Below are positions 1 through 12,149 of a stretch of DNA of 64,000 bases, piece by piece. The number at the start of each line of letters is the position of its first letter. The stretch's first letter is position 1. This stretch comes from Diphasiastrum complanatum (taxonomy: Eukaryota > Streptophyta > Lycopodiopsida > Lycopodiales > Lycopodiaceae): positions 77,688,580 to 77,752,579 of the forward strand of contig CM055096.1 of assembly GCA_029204225.1 (NCBI GenBank), in the 5' to 3' direction. Both the position numbers and the translations under genes were made by a program. A model generated the notes under the pieces. That model did not search any database. It was not told where the DNA came from and was given only the letters and a program-made list of their open reading frames with translations.

Positions 1-45
1 TGCCCTTGAGGTATAAGCACAGTTAGTTCCCACGGTTCGGGCCTG
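1..45 (-). repeat. Inverted copy of retroelement leader segment
   Basis: These first 45 bases are an imperfect reverse complement of 3162-3206, which lies in the leader of the minus-strand LTR element to the right. The segment directly abuts the outer edge of that element's left LTR. It could be the edge of a second, oppositely oriented copy that lies outside the window. Confidence 0.6.
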
Positions 46-969
46 TGTTGCGTAGGCATCCCAAAGAGAACTGGGAACCATGACTTAGCTTCCGGCTTTT
101 AGCTCTTGTCGTCCGAACCCACTTGACATACAAGCAACCAACTCACCAACAATGATTAGACTTAACAAACTTGAAGCTCTGAAACCAACATTGAGATCCA
201 ACTAGGTGCCATGCCAGACTGGGGGCCCCGATGTGGGTGACTTCCCTCCAAGTAAGCCACCTGACATACATCAAACTTAACTAACTCGAAGCTTCGTTAC
301 AAATCAGTAACATCCATTCCAAGCAAGTCGTATGACTTACATCAAACTTAACCAACTCAAAGCTTCGTCACGAGCACTGGAAGCCAACCTGGCGCCATGC
401 CTGATTGGACAACCATAAACAGGTAACTTCCACCCAAGCAAGCCATCCAACTTAGCCAACATGTTAGAGCCCGTTCCCCAAGAGCTTAACCCATTCAAGT
501 TCAAGCAAGGAATACTCAGAACCACAGGACGCGATTGATATGAAGACAACCAATTCTTGGACCGAATGGTCCCGAAAGCATACCTCTGGCGCCTCGGACC
601 GAATGGTCTCGACGACATACCGTTGACATCCCGGGATATGACCCTCAGCTATGTGCCAGATCAAAAAGTTTGAAGCAGCCTTACAACTGGCGCTTTTACT
701 GAACACTAGAACCCAGAAGGTAATCAAAGTTTGTTTGAGGAAAATCCCACTTTATTAATAAATCTAAGAAGGTTACATTTCAAGTGTGTGACCGACCCTA
801 GTCTCCAGGCACTAGCATGCCAAGGCGGGCACCAGGACAACATTCCAGCAAGGGAAGCTGAGACTTTGTTGGAGCTCGTCCTGAGTCGTAACTCGCATTC
901 CCCTATAGTATTGGTGGGATTCGCCACCTTCCCTCATACCAAGTGCTCTGCCCAGGTTGGTAAAGCACA
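46..969 (-). repeat. 3' LTR of the minus-strand element
   Basis: It begins TGTTG and ends CACA just before a pyrimidine-rich tract. Its first 345 bases match 3377-3714. It contains degenerate tandem sub-repeats of about 60-70 bases around 240-450, built on a motif like AAGCAAGCC...ATCAAACTTAACTAACTC. The inner edge at 969 is inferred from the CA end and the adjacent tract. Confidence 0.55.
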
Positions 970-1347
970 TTTTCTCTCTCTATAAAGTCATTTTCTATCT
1001 CTAGAATTTATTGATCCCCAGGATTCCTTTAATCATGCCTAGATTGTGTGAGGTGATTGCACATCGATCCGAGCTCTCTGGACTTCGCTAGAATCGATCA
1101 AAGATTTTCAGCCTTAGAATGTCAAATTAAAGTAAAGGTGTCTCCCAATTAATTGGCACGGTACTCAATTTACTGGCCACTTTTTACTAACGTGGTAGCT
1201 GGCACACCACAAGTCGGAGGTACAACTCTTTGTATTGAAAAATTACATAACTTGAAAATATCACTTTGTCTGGAAAAAGCGTAGATATCGCTTACGTAAA
1301 ACCTAAGAACCTTATTAACTAGTGACAGAGGCCTTTCTGTGAAATGT

Positions 1348-2709
1348 TCATCCTGTCGCTTCTGACTTTTGACTTTGGAACTCCTTTGAGTTCCTGATTT
1401 GTCCTTGATGCACTTTGTGTTGAGCTCCTTGAGCTCCAGATTTGATCAATTCTGCACATGTATCAAGGCTCCTTGAAGGATTTATCAATTGATTGCCCAC
1501 TTTATGGTCCACTCCGTGCCTTGTTGCTTTTGCACCTTGATTTCTCTCCTTGTCCCAGTTTGATCTTGATACTTTTCCCTTTTGGCCTTTTGAAATATGA
1601 AAAGATTGAGTACTCCGCAATGCTCCTCTCACTTAGCTTGAAGTAACTGTCTTTGAATCAACCCAAATGTAACCATTGACCTTGTGGAGAGCCAAGGGGT
1701 CGCACCAGTTTGATCCGCATATGAACTATCTCTTCGCGTTCGTTTGAAGCACCATGTCCGTCGCGCAAAACTTGACTTTCACAATTCCATCACCTGGTCA
1801 GTTGCCTCACAGTCAAAACAAGAAGTGTACATCTAGCTTGGCTTCAAGTAGCTCTCTTTGAATCAGACACATGCACTCAAGGTTTGCAAGTCCGATCTCA
1901 ATACAAACTGTCCCTTAGCGTCGGTTCGAAGTACCAAGTCTCTCTTGCAAGACTCAACTTTCACAGTTCCTTCGTTGATCAGCTGCTTTACACGTAACAC
2001 AAGTCAGCGTATCATTATGTCTCCTCATCATTGCTGGTCTAGAGAAAGCCTATAACAAGCTTTCCTTTCCACAACAAAAACTTGTCAACTTATTAGATTC
2101 AAAGTTCGCCAGTCTCCTCGTGTGAGTATGGCTAGGTCGCCTTGAATTTGTCCCCATTTTAATCAACTTTTATTCAACATTTGCACCAACCGAGGGGTGT
2201 GTGTGATAGTTCCTTTCCACTTATAAAATCAACTGACCAGACTTCGAGTAGACTTCTCAGACAAAAGCTTTTCCAACACTTTGCTTTCCATCTACTAGGA
2301 TTATGGCTTGATCTAACTTGTTGCCAATCTTTGAAGAGGATCCTAGACTTTCCCCTTTTGAGGAAAAACTCAATTGACACTGGATATCACCCATGCTCAG
2401 TGAGGTTTAGTCCCGAAGGTAGCCATCCCAAATGAAAACCAACTATTCCATAGAAATCTCCCCTGAAATTGCCCTTTCCAGCTTTTGACTTCTTGCTTAC
2501 GTCTGGCAGGTGTTGTCGCAAATGAAACTAACCAAAAAACATGCTAGCCATCCATCCTTTGCAAACATCGAGTCGTTTTGTTGCCATTCATGTGCGAGTA
2601 CTTGAACTATGAATCTGCCCAACAAATTTTGTAGTCCTCTTTGTTTGATGGTATCAGCCTTCAAAAGAAAGGTTCCTTTTGAGCCATCAGCTCCTTGTAT
2701 CACAAGCAA
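1348..2709 (-). pseudogene. Degenerate minus-strand coding remains with internal duplication
   Basis: Only short open stretches remain. On the minus strand, two blocks (about 1838-2005 and 1636-1822) are diverged copies of each other; both read as a QL...IVKV/TVKV...LVLRTDAK-like segment. Near 2200 the minus strand reads VWSVDFI, which loosely resembles the W...DFI stretch of gypsy integrases, but the surrounding zinc-binding residues are not clear. I do not recognise a family. It is most likely the rotted internal region of the surrounding LTR element. Confidence 0.25.
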
Positions 2710-3376
2710 TCATGCAAACCAAGCAAAGCACGAGTACTAAGACTCACCATGAATACATACAAGCAAGACACTCAGGCATGAATACTAACAGGTAACAAAG
2801 ACAAGGTCCCCCTTTGAGATAGCCTTGCCAAGGGACCTTTGCCTGGTCATGCCCATACAGATCACAGAATCAGCCCACAGAGAATACCCCTCCAACTATC
2901 TGTGCTTTCACCATCAAGCAACACATTTCCTCAGTCATGACCCACCAAATCTGATCGGTAGAACTTATAGCTAAACGATCGGCAGCTATCCCGCACCGGC
3001 AGCTAACCACCCGTGCTTTACACCCGAATTCGAGCAGCATCTCTGTATCAATGGTTAACCCGTACAGTTTGAATATGTCACCCCGCACCCCACAAGGCAC
3101 ATACATGCTTTCACCTACCTAGGCAACACTTTGCCTCATCTGTCCTACGTGCAGACGACGCCAGGCCCGAACCGTGGGAACTGACCGTGCTTACACCTCA
3201 AGGGTAGCACCTTGACTCATCAAGTCCCCCGTTCTACCGACCACCCCGAGCATGGGCGCACCCGCGCTTACACTGTGGGTAGCACCTTGCACAACGGTTG
3301 TTTCTGATGAACTCCAAACAATTGTCATTTCTGTGAGATCCGCATAGCTGACTGGCCAGTCTGCTTTGATACCACA

Positions 3377-3714
3377 TGTTGCACATGCATCCCAAAGGGA
3401 ACCGGGAACCACGACTTAGCTTCCCTTCTTTCAGCTCTTGCCGTCTGAACCCACTTGACATACAAGCAGCCAGCTCACTAACAATGATTAGACTTAACCA
3501 ACTTGAAGTTTGGAAACCAACATTGAGATCCAACTAGGTGCCATGCCAAACCGGAGGTCCCGATGTGGGTGACTTCCCTCCAAGCAAGCCGTCCGACATA
3601 CATCAAACTTAACTAACTCGAAGCTTCGTTAAAAACGAGTAACATCCATTCCAAGCAAGTCGTCTGGCTTACATCAGACTTAACCAACAAGCCTTGTCAC
3701 GAGCGTTGGAAGCC
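3377..3714 (-). repeat. 5' LTR (truncated) of the same element
   Basis: This is a direct repeat of 46-390, with the same sub-repeats. The match stops abruptly near 3714, where a copia LTR starts. The primer-binding-site complement at 3363-3374 lies immediately inside it. Confidence 0.65.
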
Positions 3715-4473
3715 AGATAATGAATGTCAGTGTAGGTGTCATAGACAACCATAAAGAAATGTGAAAACGATTACGTGTATGAGACAGTCATGGAATTTTT
3801 GGTTACTGCTATTCGTGATAGTAGAGGAAGAGAAGTGAGAGATAATTAAACATTCAACATGAATGCAACATGGTAGAAAGATAGTGAATTTGTATAATAA
3901 TGTTGTAGTAACAACGATCAGATCACAAGACAGTTACGTTGAGCGCGTGATCCTACTTACAGAAACAAATAATTGTTATAATTCAAAATACTTTTACTCT
4001 CTCTCTCTCTCTATGATCTCTAACTCTGAGGAGTCAGATACTAACTGATCGATATTGTTCTTCTACAGTGATCTCATCTCTTGGATTAGATATATGTCTC
4101 TAATCGCTCACTTCCTTATATAGCTATTTGATGATCTTATGTTATTCTGATTGTACAATTTAAAGATCATTAACAGTTTTGTAGTTGATCAAAAGAACAG
4201 TTATTAACTGGAACGTGAGGACGTAGACAGGTCATGTACAAAATTCCATGCAGATCTGAAGTATTTTGCATTCCTCGCAAAACTTTGAAGTATCTCGGTT
4301 GCCTGGACTGTTGAGTAGAACACTTTTGTTGCATTCTTCGCATTCTTCGCCTGTTGAAGATTGCATGTAAAACTGCTAACTGTGCGAGAAAAAAACTTAT
4401 ATCTGCAGACTATTTGTACAAGAGTGATTTCCTTGAGTGAATTGGAGGGCAGTTAGAGTGAGTAGGAGTAACA
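3715..4473 (-). repeat. 3' LTR of copia element A
   Basis: It follows the break in the older LTR at 3714 and ends in ACA at 4473. The next 20 bases are pyrimidine-rich (TTAACTCCCACACTTTCTCT), the complement of a polypurine tract, as expected for the 3' LTR of a minus-strand element. The exact left edge (about 3715-3738) is uncertain because no partner LTR survives. Confidence 0.5.
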
Positions 4474-4494
4474 TTAACTCCCACACTTTCTCTT

Positions 4495-5963
4495 AAGCTT
4501 ACTACTATGAATCTAAATCTGAATTGAGATTTAACATATTTACCAAAGTAGCATGTTTATCTCTTGACAAGGGTTTTGTCAAAATGTCAGCCAACATACT
4601 GTCAGTATGATAGTAACTTAGTACAACTTCTTTATTCTGAACTTTCTCTCTAAGAAAATGAAACTAAAGTTCTATGTCTTTAGTTTTAGAATGAGTTCGT
4701 GGGTTCAGAGATAGAGCTATATAGCTTTGATTGTTGCACTAGAGTGTGGAAATTGCATATTGTGTAGTAACCTTCTGGGCCAAATAATCTCCTTCACCGC
4801 TGGTGTAGCAGCAACATATTCGAATTCTGTAGAGGACAGATGAATGCATTTCTGCTTTCTACTATTCCATGAGATGGGTGCTCCTGCAAGGAAACAAATG
4901 TAACCAGATGTGGACTTTCTAGTATCAACGTCTCTGGATCTGAATAGGTGACTAATGTGAGTGCAAATTCTATGTTTTTATTATAGCACAAATCATAGTG
5001 CTTCGTAGCTTGAATATACTTCAATAATCTTTGAAGAGCCTTCCAATGTTGTTGGCCTGGATTGGACATGTATTTCAGTGTGCTTACCGTATATGCAAGA
5101 TCAGATCGAGTGCAGATCATAGAATACATTATTGATTTGATTATTGACTGATAAGGGTATCTGCACATTTCTTTCTGTTCTACTTCGGTTCTGGGGTACA
5201 TGTCTTTTGATAGTTTGGATCTTGGATCCATGGGTGAATCTATCGGCTTATAGTCCTCAGAGCCATATATGTGAAGTACATTGGTTAGATAAGTTTCTTG
5301 GCTTATAGTGATCCTTTTGCTTGCGCGATCTCTGGTGATCTCTATACCAAGTAGGTAGTGAATCGGCCTAAATCAGTCATTTTAAATTTTTGTAAAAGTA
5401 AAGATTTTGTCTCCACCAATAACTAATTTGAATTGCTGATGAGTAAGGAATCATCGCCATATAGTGCGATTATGACATAGCTTGGGCCTTTATGCTTGAG
5501 ATACACATTTGAATCTGCAGAACAAGAAGTAAATTGGTGTTGGAATAAGAAGTGATTAATTCTTTCAGACCAGGCCCTAGAGCTTGCTTGAGCCCATAGA
5601 GAGCCTTCTGCAATTTAGATACCATATGCTCTTGGCCTTGAAGGATGTAACCTTCTGGTTGATAGATATAAATATTTTCTTGAATGTATCCATTAAGGAA
5701 TGTTGTCTGAACATCCAACTGATAAATGTCCTTGTTGGCTTTGAATTGATGCTTTACCACTGGATTGAGGTGTTAGTGTAATCTATCATGTATACTTGTT
5801 CATATCCTTTAACCACCAATCGAACTTTCCATTTGGATATTGATCCATCTGGCTTGAGCTTTAGTTTGAAGATCCATTTAGTGTCAATCAGTTTTGTACC
5901 TACAGGAGGATCAACAAGACTCCGGGCCTTGTTCTTCATCAATGAGTTATACCCAGCATCCAT
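4495..5963 (-). pseudogene. Copia A reverse transcriptase and RNase H remains
   Basis: Read on the minus strand, 5963-5754 gives the RT entry TKWIFKLK...KWKVRLVVKGYEQ, and 5760-5470 gives QLDVQTTFLNGYIQENIYIYQPEGYI and LYGLKQA. The catalytic box near 5460-5449 reads YGDD where copia normally has YVDD. The block at 5231-4794 has the copia signature SIMYSMICTRSDLAYTVSTL...YMSNPGQQHW and runs into RNase H. Frame breaks lie near 5754, 5465 and 5240, and several stops follow below 4794. The enzyme would make cDNA from the element's RNA in a cytoplasmic particle; this copy cannot. Confidence 0.85.
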
Positions 5964-6024
5964 GGCATCTTTTCATTTGTCTGTATCTGACATTGACAAT
6001 GCTTCTTTAACAGAGGCAGGTTTA

Positions 6025-6862
6025 TCATGATTGATAAACGCCTGAGGGACTAAACAAACAGGTTATTGTCGTTGTCGAGCAGATCTTCGAACTGCAAGTT
6101 CTTGAGTAGATGACTCTCCTGGGTGTATGACATGGCTTCGAGTTGTGGTTGAACAATTGTAGGTCTAGTCCTATCAATGGTGAATGGAGTTGTTGGAACA
6201 AATTCGTGCATTTGTTGCTTCTGTTTAAAATCATAGGACTTGTCTTCAATGAAGACAATATCACGACATACTTATATCTACTGACCAGTTTCAACATCAT
6301 AGATGCGATATGCTCAAATCAAATGGTATTTGAGCATAGCAGAGATGTCCAAACACACGAAGGTGTTGCAGACTTGGTTTGTAATAGTAGTAGGCTTCAA
6401 CTGGAGTTTTTGTGTCAACTACCTTTGTGCTCGAATAATTTTGCAGCAGGCTGTAGAAATTGCTTCAGCCCAAAATTTTTGGCTAACTGAGCACTGGACA
6501 TCATGGACTGTGCTACATCCAGAAGTGTCCGATTCTTTCTTTCAGCTACTCTATTTTGTTGCAGTATGTAGCTGGCAGTGAACTGATGGTGCACGCCAAA
6601 TGAAGATAGGTAGTTCGTTATTTCATCATATATATACTCTCCCCCAGAATCAGACTGCAGGGTTTTGATCCTCTGACCAGTTCGAGACTCAACAAACTAT
6701 CTAAATTTTCTGAAACAGTTGAATGCCTCAAACTTGTTATTGATTAACATAATTATGGTGAATTTGGAGAGGTCATCAATAAAGGTGATGAAATATAAAC
6801 CATTACCCAAAGAGGGCACACTCATAGGACCACATAAATCACTATGGATTAATTCAAAATTA
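6025..6862 (-). pseudogene. Copia A integrase remains
   Basis: The minus strand from 6862 reads ELIHSDLCGPMSVPSLGNGL and FITFIDDLSKF, then LQSDSGGEYIYDEI and LQQNRVAERKNRTL. These supply the two catalytic aspartates and the glutamate region of the rve integrase core. One stop and at least two frameshifts interrupt it (around 6700 and 6430). The segment down to 6025 is the linker between integrase and RT. Protease and gag, which should lie to the right, are missing because another LTR element begins at 6863. Confidence 0.8.
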
Positions 6863-7802
6863 TGTTGGAATTAAGCTTTAGTTCGACACATCCAAATTCG
6901 AGTCATTCGAGTTCGACTCACTTGAATTCGATTCTTGAGCACCACTATACCATGTAAATATGTAATCTCTCTCTACAATGACATTGCAGCCTTACTCTCT
7001 AAAGTCGAACATCTGTGCAATCAATCAACTGAAGTAGAAGCAGAATCGACATCAAATTCTTCGACATCCTTCGAGTTTGAGGTCCACATCATCACCATCC
7101 TGTCAACTTGCTCAGCCTTGTCCGACGCAAACTATGTTACAGTTCACTTCAGTACTTTTTAGTAACTGCATTGTTTCACGCTAGTCTCCCACACAGTCAT
7201 TGTAACTATTCCATGTATAAATACATAACAACAACTCATGAATATATATGCATTCAAGTGAGTAGAGTGATGAATGGATGGATGAGTGACAACAACATGA
7301 ATAATAATTTAGCATGATTCAGAGTTCCTTTGCAAACTCCATTGTATTTTATTACCTTAGGATCAGAGAGATTTAAGAGAGTGAAAGTTGTTCAAGAAGT
7401 AGAGATAGTTATTCAATCTGTAGCTAGCTAAGTAAGATCACAACACATAGTGCGCTATTACTGTAAACCATTCAAGGGCACAGGATCATGATCTGATCGT
7501 TGTATTCAAAACAACTTAATTCAGATTCTCTATTTTCTTATGTGTGTTCCACTGTGAATGCTTTCTGATATTTTCTCTCTCATTGATACTCACTCAATTC
7601 GGAATGTCTAATCTTGAAGGAAACATGATTGTCTGAGACGCCTAACTGTTTCGCTCCCTTCATGGTTGTCTTCGACACCTACAAGACATTCCTCCTGTTG
7701 ATCTAAGTTAAGGTCTGAAACTATAGTTTGGCAAAGCTCCTATTATAATTTCTATGTTGAGTTCTCTTTCCTATTCCGCACCTAATCACGAGAGACCGAA
7801 CA
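6863..7802 (+). repeat. 5' LTR of plus-strand copia element B
   Basis: It starts TGTTGGAATTAAG and ends GAACA at 7802. Three bases on, 7806-7817 is TGGTATCAAAGC, the initiator-methionine tRNA primer-binding site. It contains TC-rich and TATA-like stretches, as expected for an LTR promoter. No second copy was found, so the length (940 bases) rests on the primer site and on the point where copia A integrase is interrupted. Confidence 0.65.
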
Positions 7803-7877
7803 GAGTGGTATCAAAGCCTTCATTCCAAACTACTATTAGTATTCGAGACTGTTTTACAATTTCTTAGATCATTCATC

Positions 7878-8272
7878 ATGAAAGGTACATCTTCAAAAAT
7901 CCGCTTGATCAATAAGTTCAATGGTGATGACTTCCACATGTGGAAGTTCAAAACAACGATGATACTCACTGAAATAGAACTCTGGGGATACGTCAACAGT
8001 TCGATAGCCAAGCCGAGTGAACATGACATGCTGACCACCTGGGAAGCTAAGGATGGCAAAGCTCTTGGCATTGTATTTCTGAATTAAAGATTCACAAATA
8101 GCTCATGTAGCTAATTGTTCCAATTTAAAGAGACATGGGACATTCTTACTGGTCTATACAAAATGACAGATGTATCGACTCGTCTCTTTTTGAGAAAGAA
8201 GTTTCCGTCACTCAAGATGAGTGAAGCAATCTCAGTCATTGATCATCTAAATGAATTCGAACAGCTATTCAA
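7878..8272 (+). pseudogene. Copia B gag fragment
   Basis: The start at 7878 follows the primer-binding site by 60 bases. The product reads INKFNGDDFHMWKFKTTMIL...ELWGYV, then after a frameshift near 8080 KETWDILTGLYKMTD...LRKKFPSLKMSEAISVIDHL. This is the standard N-terminal order of copia gag (UBN2-type), which forms the particle shell. The similarity stops at about 8272, where the sequence switches to a minus-oriented LTR boundary. The zinc knuckle, protease and all of pol are missing. Confidence 0.8.
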
Positions 8273-8301
8273 TGTTGGAATCTTTGAGGCTTTGATACCA
8301 C

Positions 8302-9009
8302 TGTTGAATCTTCGGAGCTTTGATTCCATTGCTGGGTGAATTGTCGATGTCGCTAGATTTGATATCACTACTGGGGCGTGATATCCAAAACTAGCCTTCA
8401 TCGAGATTCACCGATATGAGCTCAAATGGAGCAGATTTGTCGAACAAAGCCATAGCTTCACTCCGCGATCAGAGATCCTCTGAGCCACAGATAGCTACTG
8501 CTAATTTGATGCTAAATTATGAATAGTAGATAATGTCATATGACAACAAAAGTATATATACCATTGATTTGAATAAGCAACACAAAGCTTTCAAAGATTG
8601 CACACACATAGAGCAATAGGAATTGCTATTTGTCTATATTAACAAAATCAAGTATACAGCTTTGATCCCTTTTGAGAGTGTTGTCTATTTCCCAGATCAG
8701 TGTGTGGAGGTAAGAGAGGTGTTTTCCCTTACCATGGACTAGCTACTGCTAGCACTTAATCGTTGGTATGACAATATGCATCTGCTACTGCAAGACTGCA
8801 TTCATCGACCTATTTCACACACACTCTACAATGTATGCTTCTGCTTTCATTCATATTGTCTGTATCCGATCTCCAATACATATAATATGCTTGATCTGAG
8901 TACAAGAACTAATTAGCTAAGCATTACAAGATAGTTTAAGCTAAAAATACAGCTAACTATTTCTTGCTACTCCACTTAACTACAAGGGCTTAACAATTGA
9001 GTCGTGACA
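8302..9009 (-). repeat. Lone LTR of a minus-strand retroelement
   Basis: 8289-8300 is GCTTTGATACCA, the complement of an initiator-methionine primer-binding site, and a TGTTG-type LTR edge follows at 8302. The sequence runs on without coding content to GTCGTGACA at 9009, a plausible CA end. It looks like the 5' LTR of a minus-strand element whose body is gone. The outer edge is uncertain. Confidence 0.45.
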
Positions 9010-9089
9010 TTCAAACTATCATGCTCATTGAGCTCTGATGACGTACTTGACATCCGATGTGTCTAGCTCAACTTTTGGCTTTGCTCATA

Positions 9090-9275
9090 GCTGGGGTTGA
9101 GTCCTCGTCAGGGACTTCATTGGCGTCGAGCACCTCGGTCTCGTCGGGGACTTCGGTCTCTTGTGCCTTGGTTTCCCTTCGTTGCCTTTGTTGCCTTTCG
9201 ATGACTTGGGCTGAGGCTGGTGCCTTGGCAATGTGTTGGCGTCGAGGACTTCGGCCTTGTCGATAACTTCGATTG
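9090..9275. repeat. Degenerate GACTTCG-type repeat
   Basis: This GC-richer patch has recurring units related to GTCGNGGACTTCGGNCTCG. It differs in composition from the AT-rich DNA on both sides. I see no gene in it. Confidence 0.35.
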
Positions 9276-9289
9276 CTACCTGTTTAGAA

Positions 9290-10646
9290 ATCCTCTATAG
9301 AATCCATAAAAATTGTAGTGCTTGCATGCAATTTTTTTTATAGGTATTAGGATCAGATTGCACTTATTTGTGGATTTATCCCACAAATTTTGGTCAAAAT
9401 TGGTCAAAAAACATGGTTTTTTTGATGATTTTTGGACTAATTTTGTGGTAGATCTCAAAATTCCTAGCCAATAGTTGGTAAGCACAATTTTACAGGTGTA
9501 ATGAAGCCTTCCCTAAACTGTCACAAAGTTTGATTAGGATTAGATACCATTAAGAGACTCAAAACATCAAAAAATATTGTATTTTTGGGGATTTTTGGGC
9601 ATGAATACCTTTCAAATGGGGGTCTGAACCTATTGGTTCTCATTACAAGCTTAAAATATGATGGATTGCCTCTGATTTGAGCCATTATAAATCCAATTTG
9701 GATAGGTGAGCATTAGACACCATCATATTGAAGTTTTGCTTGTTGAAGGAGGCCAAAAAATTGCATGATCTGAGCATATGATTGCTTGCTGGACCTATTA
9801 AAAGCTTTTATGCCTCTCTAATGAACCTTAGTAGAGTTCTTGTAACCTCTAATTGGATGCTTATTGGGCTGGAGTACAATTTTTGGTGATACCACCTTCC
9901 TAAAGTGTGCCCTACTATATGTTTTTTGGCCATTTACTGCTTGTGCATGTGAAGCCTAGGTGTGCCTTGTAGACCCACTCTCCCTCCCTACTGTGCTTTA
10001 CAACGACCAATTTGGTGTCCTGTAGAGAAAGTTATGGCCGTCTGAAGTTTTTTGACAATTTTTGAACTAAAATTTGCAAAATTTTGGAATTGTTCTGATG
10101 CATGCATGCTTGTAACTCAGTGTAGTGCTTGTCTGATGATAGAAATGTATGACCAGACCTGTATGCATGCCTAGATGTATGTTGCATGCGTAATGAGTAG
10201 TTTGATCAGTAGATTTCTTGCATGAAGCTATTTTTTGGAATTCTAGATCAAAAGGCAGATTCCCTAGTGGCTAGGCTATTTGTGAATTTTTTTTCATTTT
10301 TTCGAAAAAATCAATGCATGTCAAGTTAGGTGCATGCAGGATGTTCAGAATGTTTTTGATATGTGACAGTGCTTGTGAAGTGTGGGATCAATCTTCTTAA
10401 TCGATTTTCACAGTTGATCCATTTCGAACGGATTTCGAAAATCTCAGTTCTTTCATAAATTTGGAGTTTTTTGGTCCGAAAAGTTGTAGTCATTTAAAAC
10501 AGTCTGATATTGATTAAACGAAATTTGCTTAAATAAGTGAAAGACCTTGCTGAATATTTTCGACCTGTTATGAAGGTTCTAACATTTCACTTATTGGTTG
10601 ATGATTGGATCTCAACTAAGCTAATTTATCATTTCAGGTAATCAAT
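9290..10646 (+). other. Long LTR/leader region of gypsy element B
   Basis: This AT-rich non-coding stretch lies upstream of the gypsy gag start. Its first 440 bases share a diverged but extended pattern with the reverse complement of 12890-13550, so a related leader or LTR lies there in opposite orientation. A TTTATCATTTCAG-like acceptor sequence sits just before the gag ATG. I could not find a clear LTR edge or primer-binding site. Confidence 0.4.
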
Positions 10647-11350
10647 ATGGCAAATGATAATGCAAATGCAGCTCTGGATGGTCAGGTGCCAATGCCTACC
10701 TATCTGCAAATTTGCCAGTCATTAAGCCAAGCGCTTAATAAAATAAACAATAGGAACACTATACGGAATCAACAAATGGAAGTACTTTTAAATTTAGTGA
10801 AAACTTTATCTGCATCGAATTTGGGCTTTCAGTCTGAACCTTTTTTGGGGGAGAAGAAAGAGAAAAAAACCTGAAGTTGTAAATGATTGGTTAACCAAGT
10901 GGACTGGTTATTTTAATCTACATGAAATTCTTGAAGAAAAAAAGACTGAGAGTGTCGTTCTGTTCTTCCATGAGAAAGCTTTGTTGTGGTGGCGTGATCT
11001 GCAACCAAAACCTACCACATGGGACGAGTTTATGGAAGTGTTTAGAAAGTCGTTTGTGGTTGTAGACGACTCAGATTTTAACCAAAGATTTGTTAATTGC
11101 AAAATGGGTACTCGGAGTTTGGACTCATACCTACAAGATTTTTTGGATTTATGGAATAAAGTTCCCTCATTCAATGCAAAACTGGCATTGTGGTAGTTTA
11201 TCCTAGGTCTGCATGCAGATTATCAGAATGAGTGTAAGCATAATGTGCTTCAAAATTTTGATGACGTCGTACGAGTCACGAAAGCGTATGATTCCACAGT
11301 GGTGGCATCTAGAAAGCAATTACAGGCTAATCCATCTAGATCATCCGGAC
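10647..11350 (+). pseudogene. Gypsy B gag
   Basis: An ATG at 10647 opens MANDNANAALDGQVPMPTYL. After a frameshift near 10870 the reading resumes with a retrotransposon gag domain: VLFFHEKALLWWRDL at about 10955-11000, then TWDEFMEVFRKSF and LDSYLQDFLDLWNKV. Gag forms the virus-like particle. A stop near 11195 and further frame loss before the zinc knuckle show that this copy is dead. Confidence 0.8.
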
Positions 11351-11429
11351 CCAGTCAGAAAAAGAGAAATAAAAGAGTCGTGGTAATAAAAAATCTAAGT
11401 ATTTTGACGAACTAGATCAAGTTGCATCT

Positions 11430-12060
11430 GAGTTTAAAGGCAAGAGACCAATGTGTGTTTCCATTGTAGTCAGTCTAGACACGTTATGAAATTCTGCCTT
11501 GAGCGAAAGAAAGACGCAACTCAAGTGATTGAGATGCTAGGTAAAGAAAATCTTAAGCTGGAAATTAACAAAGTTAATTGTGAGTGTGATTGTTCTTTTA
11601 GTACTACTTCATTCTTGCCAAATGATTTATTTCGTTTGAAAGGCACTGTTAAAGGACATGAAGTTAGTGTTTTAGTGGACAGTGGATCTACTCATAATTT
11701 CATTAACTCTAGTCTTGTGCAAAAACTCGGCCTGGAAACTGAAGCCAATAACCATAGATATCGAGTATATCTAGCTTCAGGTGCGGAGTTGGAGACGTGG
11801 GATGTTAAAGTTCCAAGACTTTCAGTTTGGATCCAAGATTATAGAGATTAATAGATTTCCATGTTTTAGATTTAGCACATACGGACATAATTCTAGGATA
11901 CGAGTGGTTATTTAATAAGCATCTTGAGATAGATTTTGAGAAGCATGTTCTCTCTTTTCAGGAGGGTAAAAAAATAGTTACGTTATTTGGACACAAATTT
12001 GTACATCTATCTGGATGAGTTCATTTGCTAATGTAATGAAATTTTTTGATTCGCAGTATG
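11430..12060 (+). pseudogene. Gypsy B zinc knuckle and aspartic protease
   Basis: The reading frame has CFHCSQSRHVMKFC, a CX2CX4HX4C zinc knuckle, followed about 70 residues later by SVLVDSGSTHNFINSSL. The latter is a retropepsin active site (DSG) of the Ty3/gypsy type. A frameshift near 11850 precedes a segment with ILGYEWL-like sequence, the usual C-terminal protease motif. The protease would cut gag-pol in the particle. Confidence 0.85.
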
Positions 12061-12149
12061 AAGTTTATTCTTTATTTGCTACGCCAATTTTGGATTTATT
12101 TGAAATGCATCTAAGTAGCTGTGAATTGTCAAAGATTCTTAACTCTGTA

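Larger units (their letters stand above)
46..3714 (-). mobile_element. Decayed LTR retrotransposon, minus strand
   Basis: Two direct repeats (46-390 and 3377-3714) bracket about 2.4 kb. Next to the right repeat, 3363-3374 is the reverse complement of an initiator-methionine tRNA primer-binding site (GCTTTGATACCA), two bases from an LTR edge that starts TGTTG. This sets the orientation as minus, with the right repeat as 5' LTR. A pyrimidine tract at 970-982 lies where the polypurine tract is expected (opposite strand). The inside carries no intact ORF and I could not assign it to copia or gypsy with confidence. The right LTR is cut at 3714, where a copia LTR begins. Confidence 0.65.

Noticed and set aside
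7620..7700. Short host-gene-like open frames in the copia B LTR
   Set aside because: No family motif; they sit between a defined LTR start and the primer-binding site.
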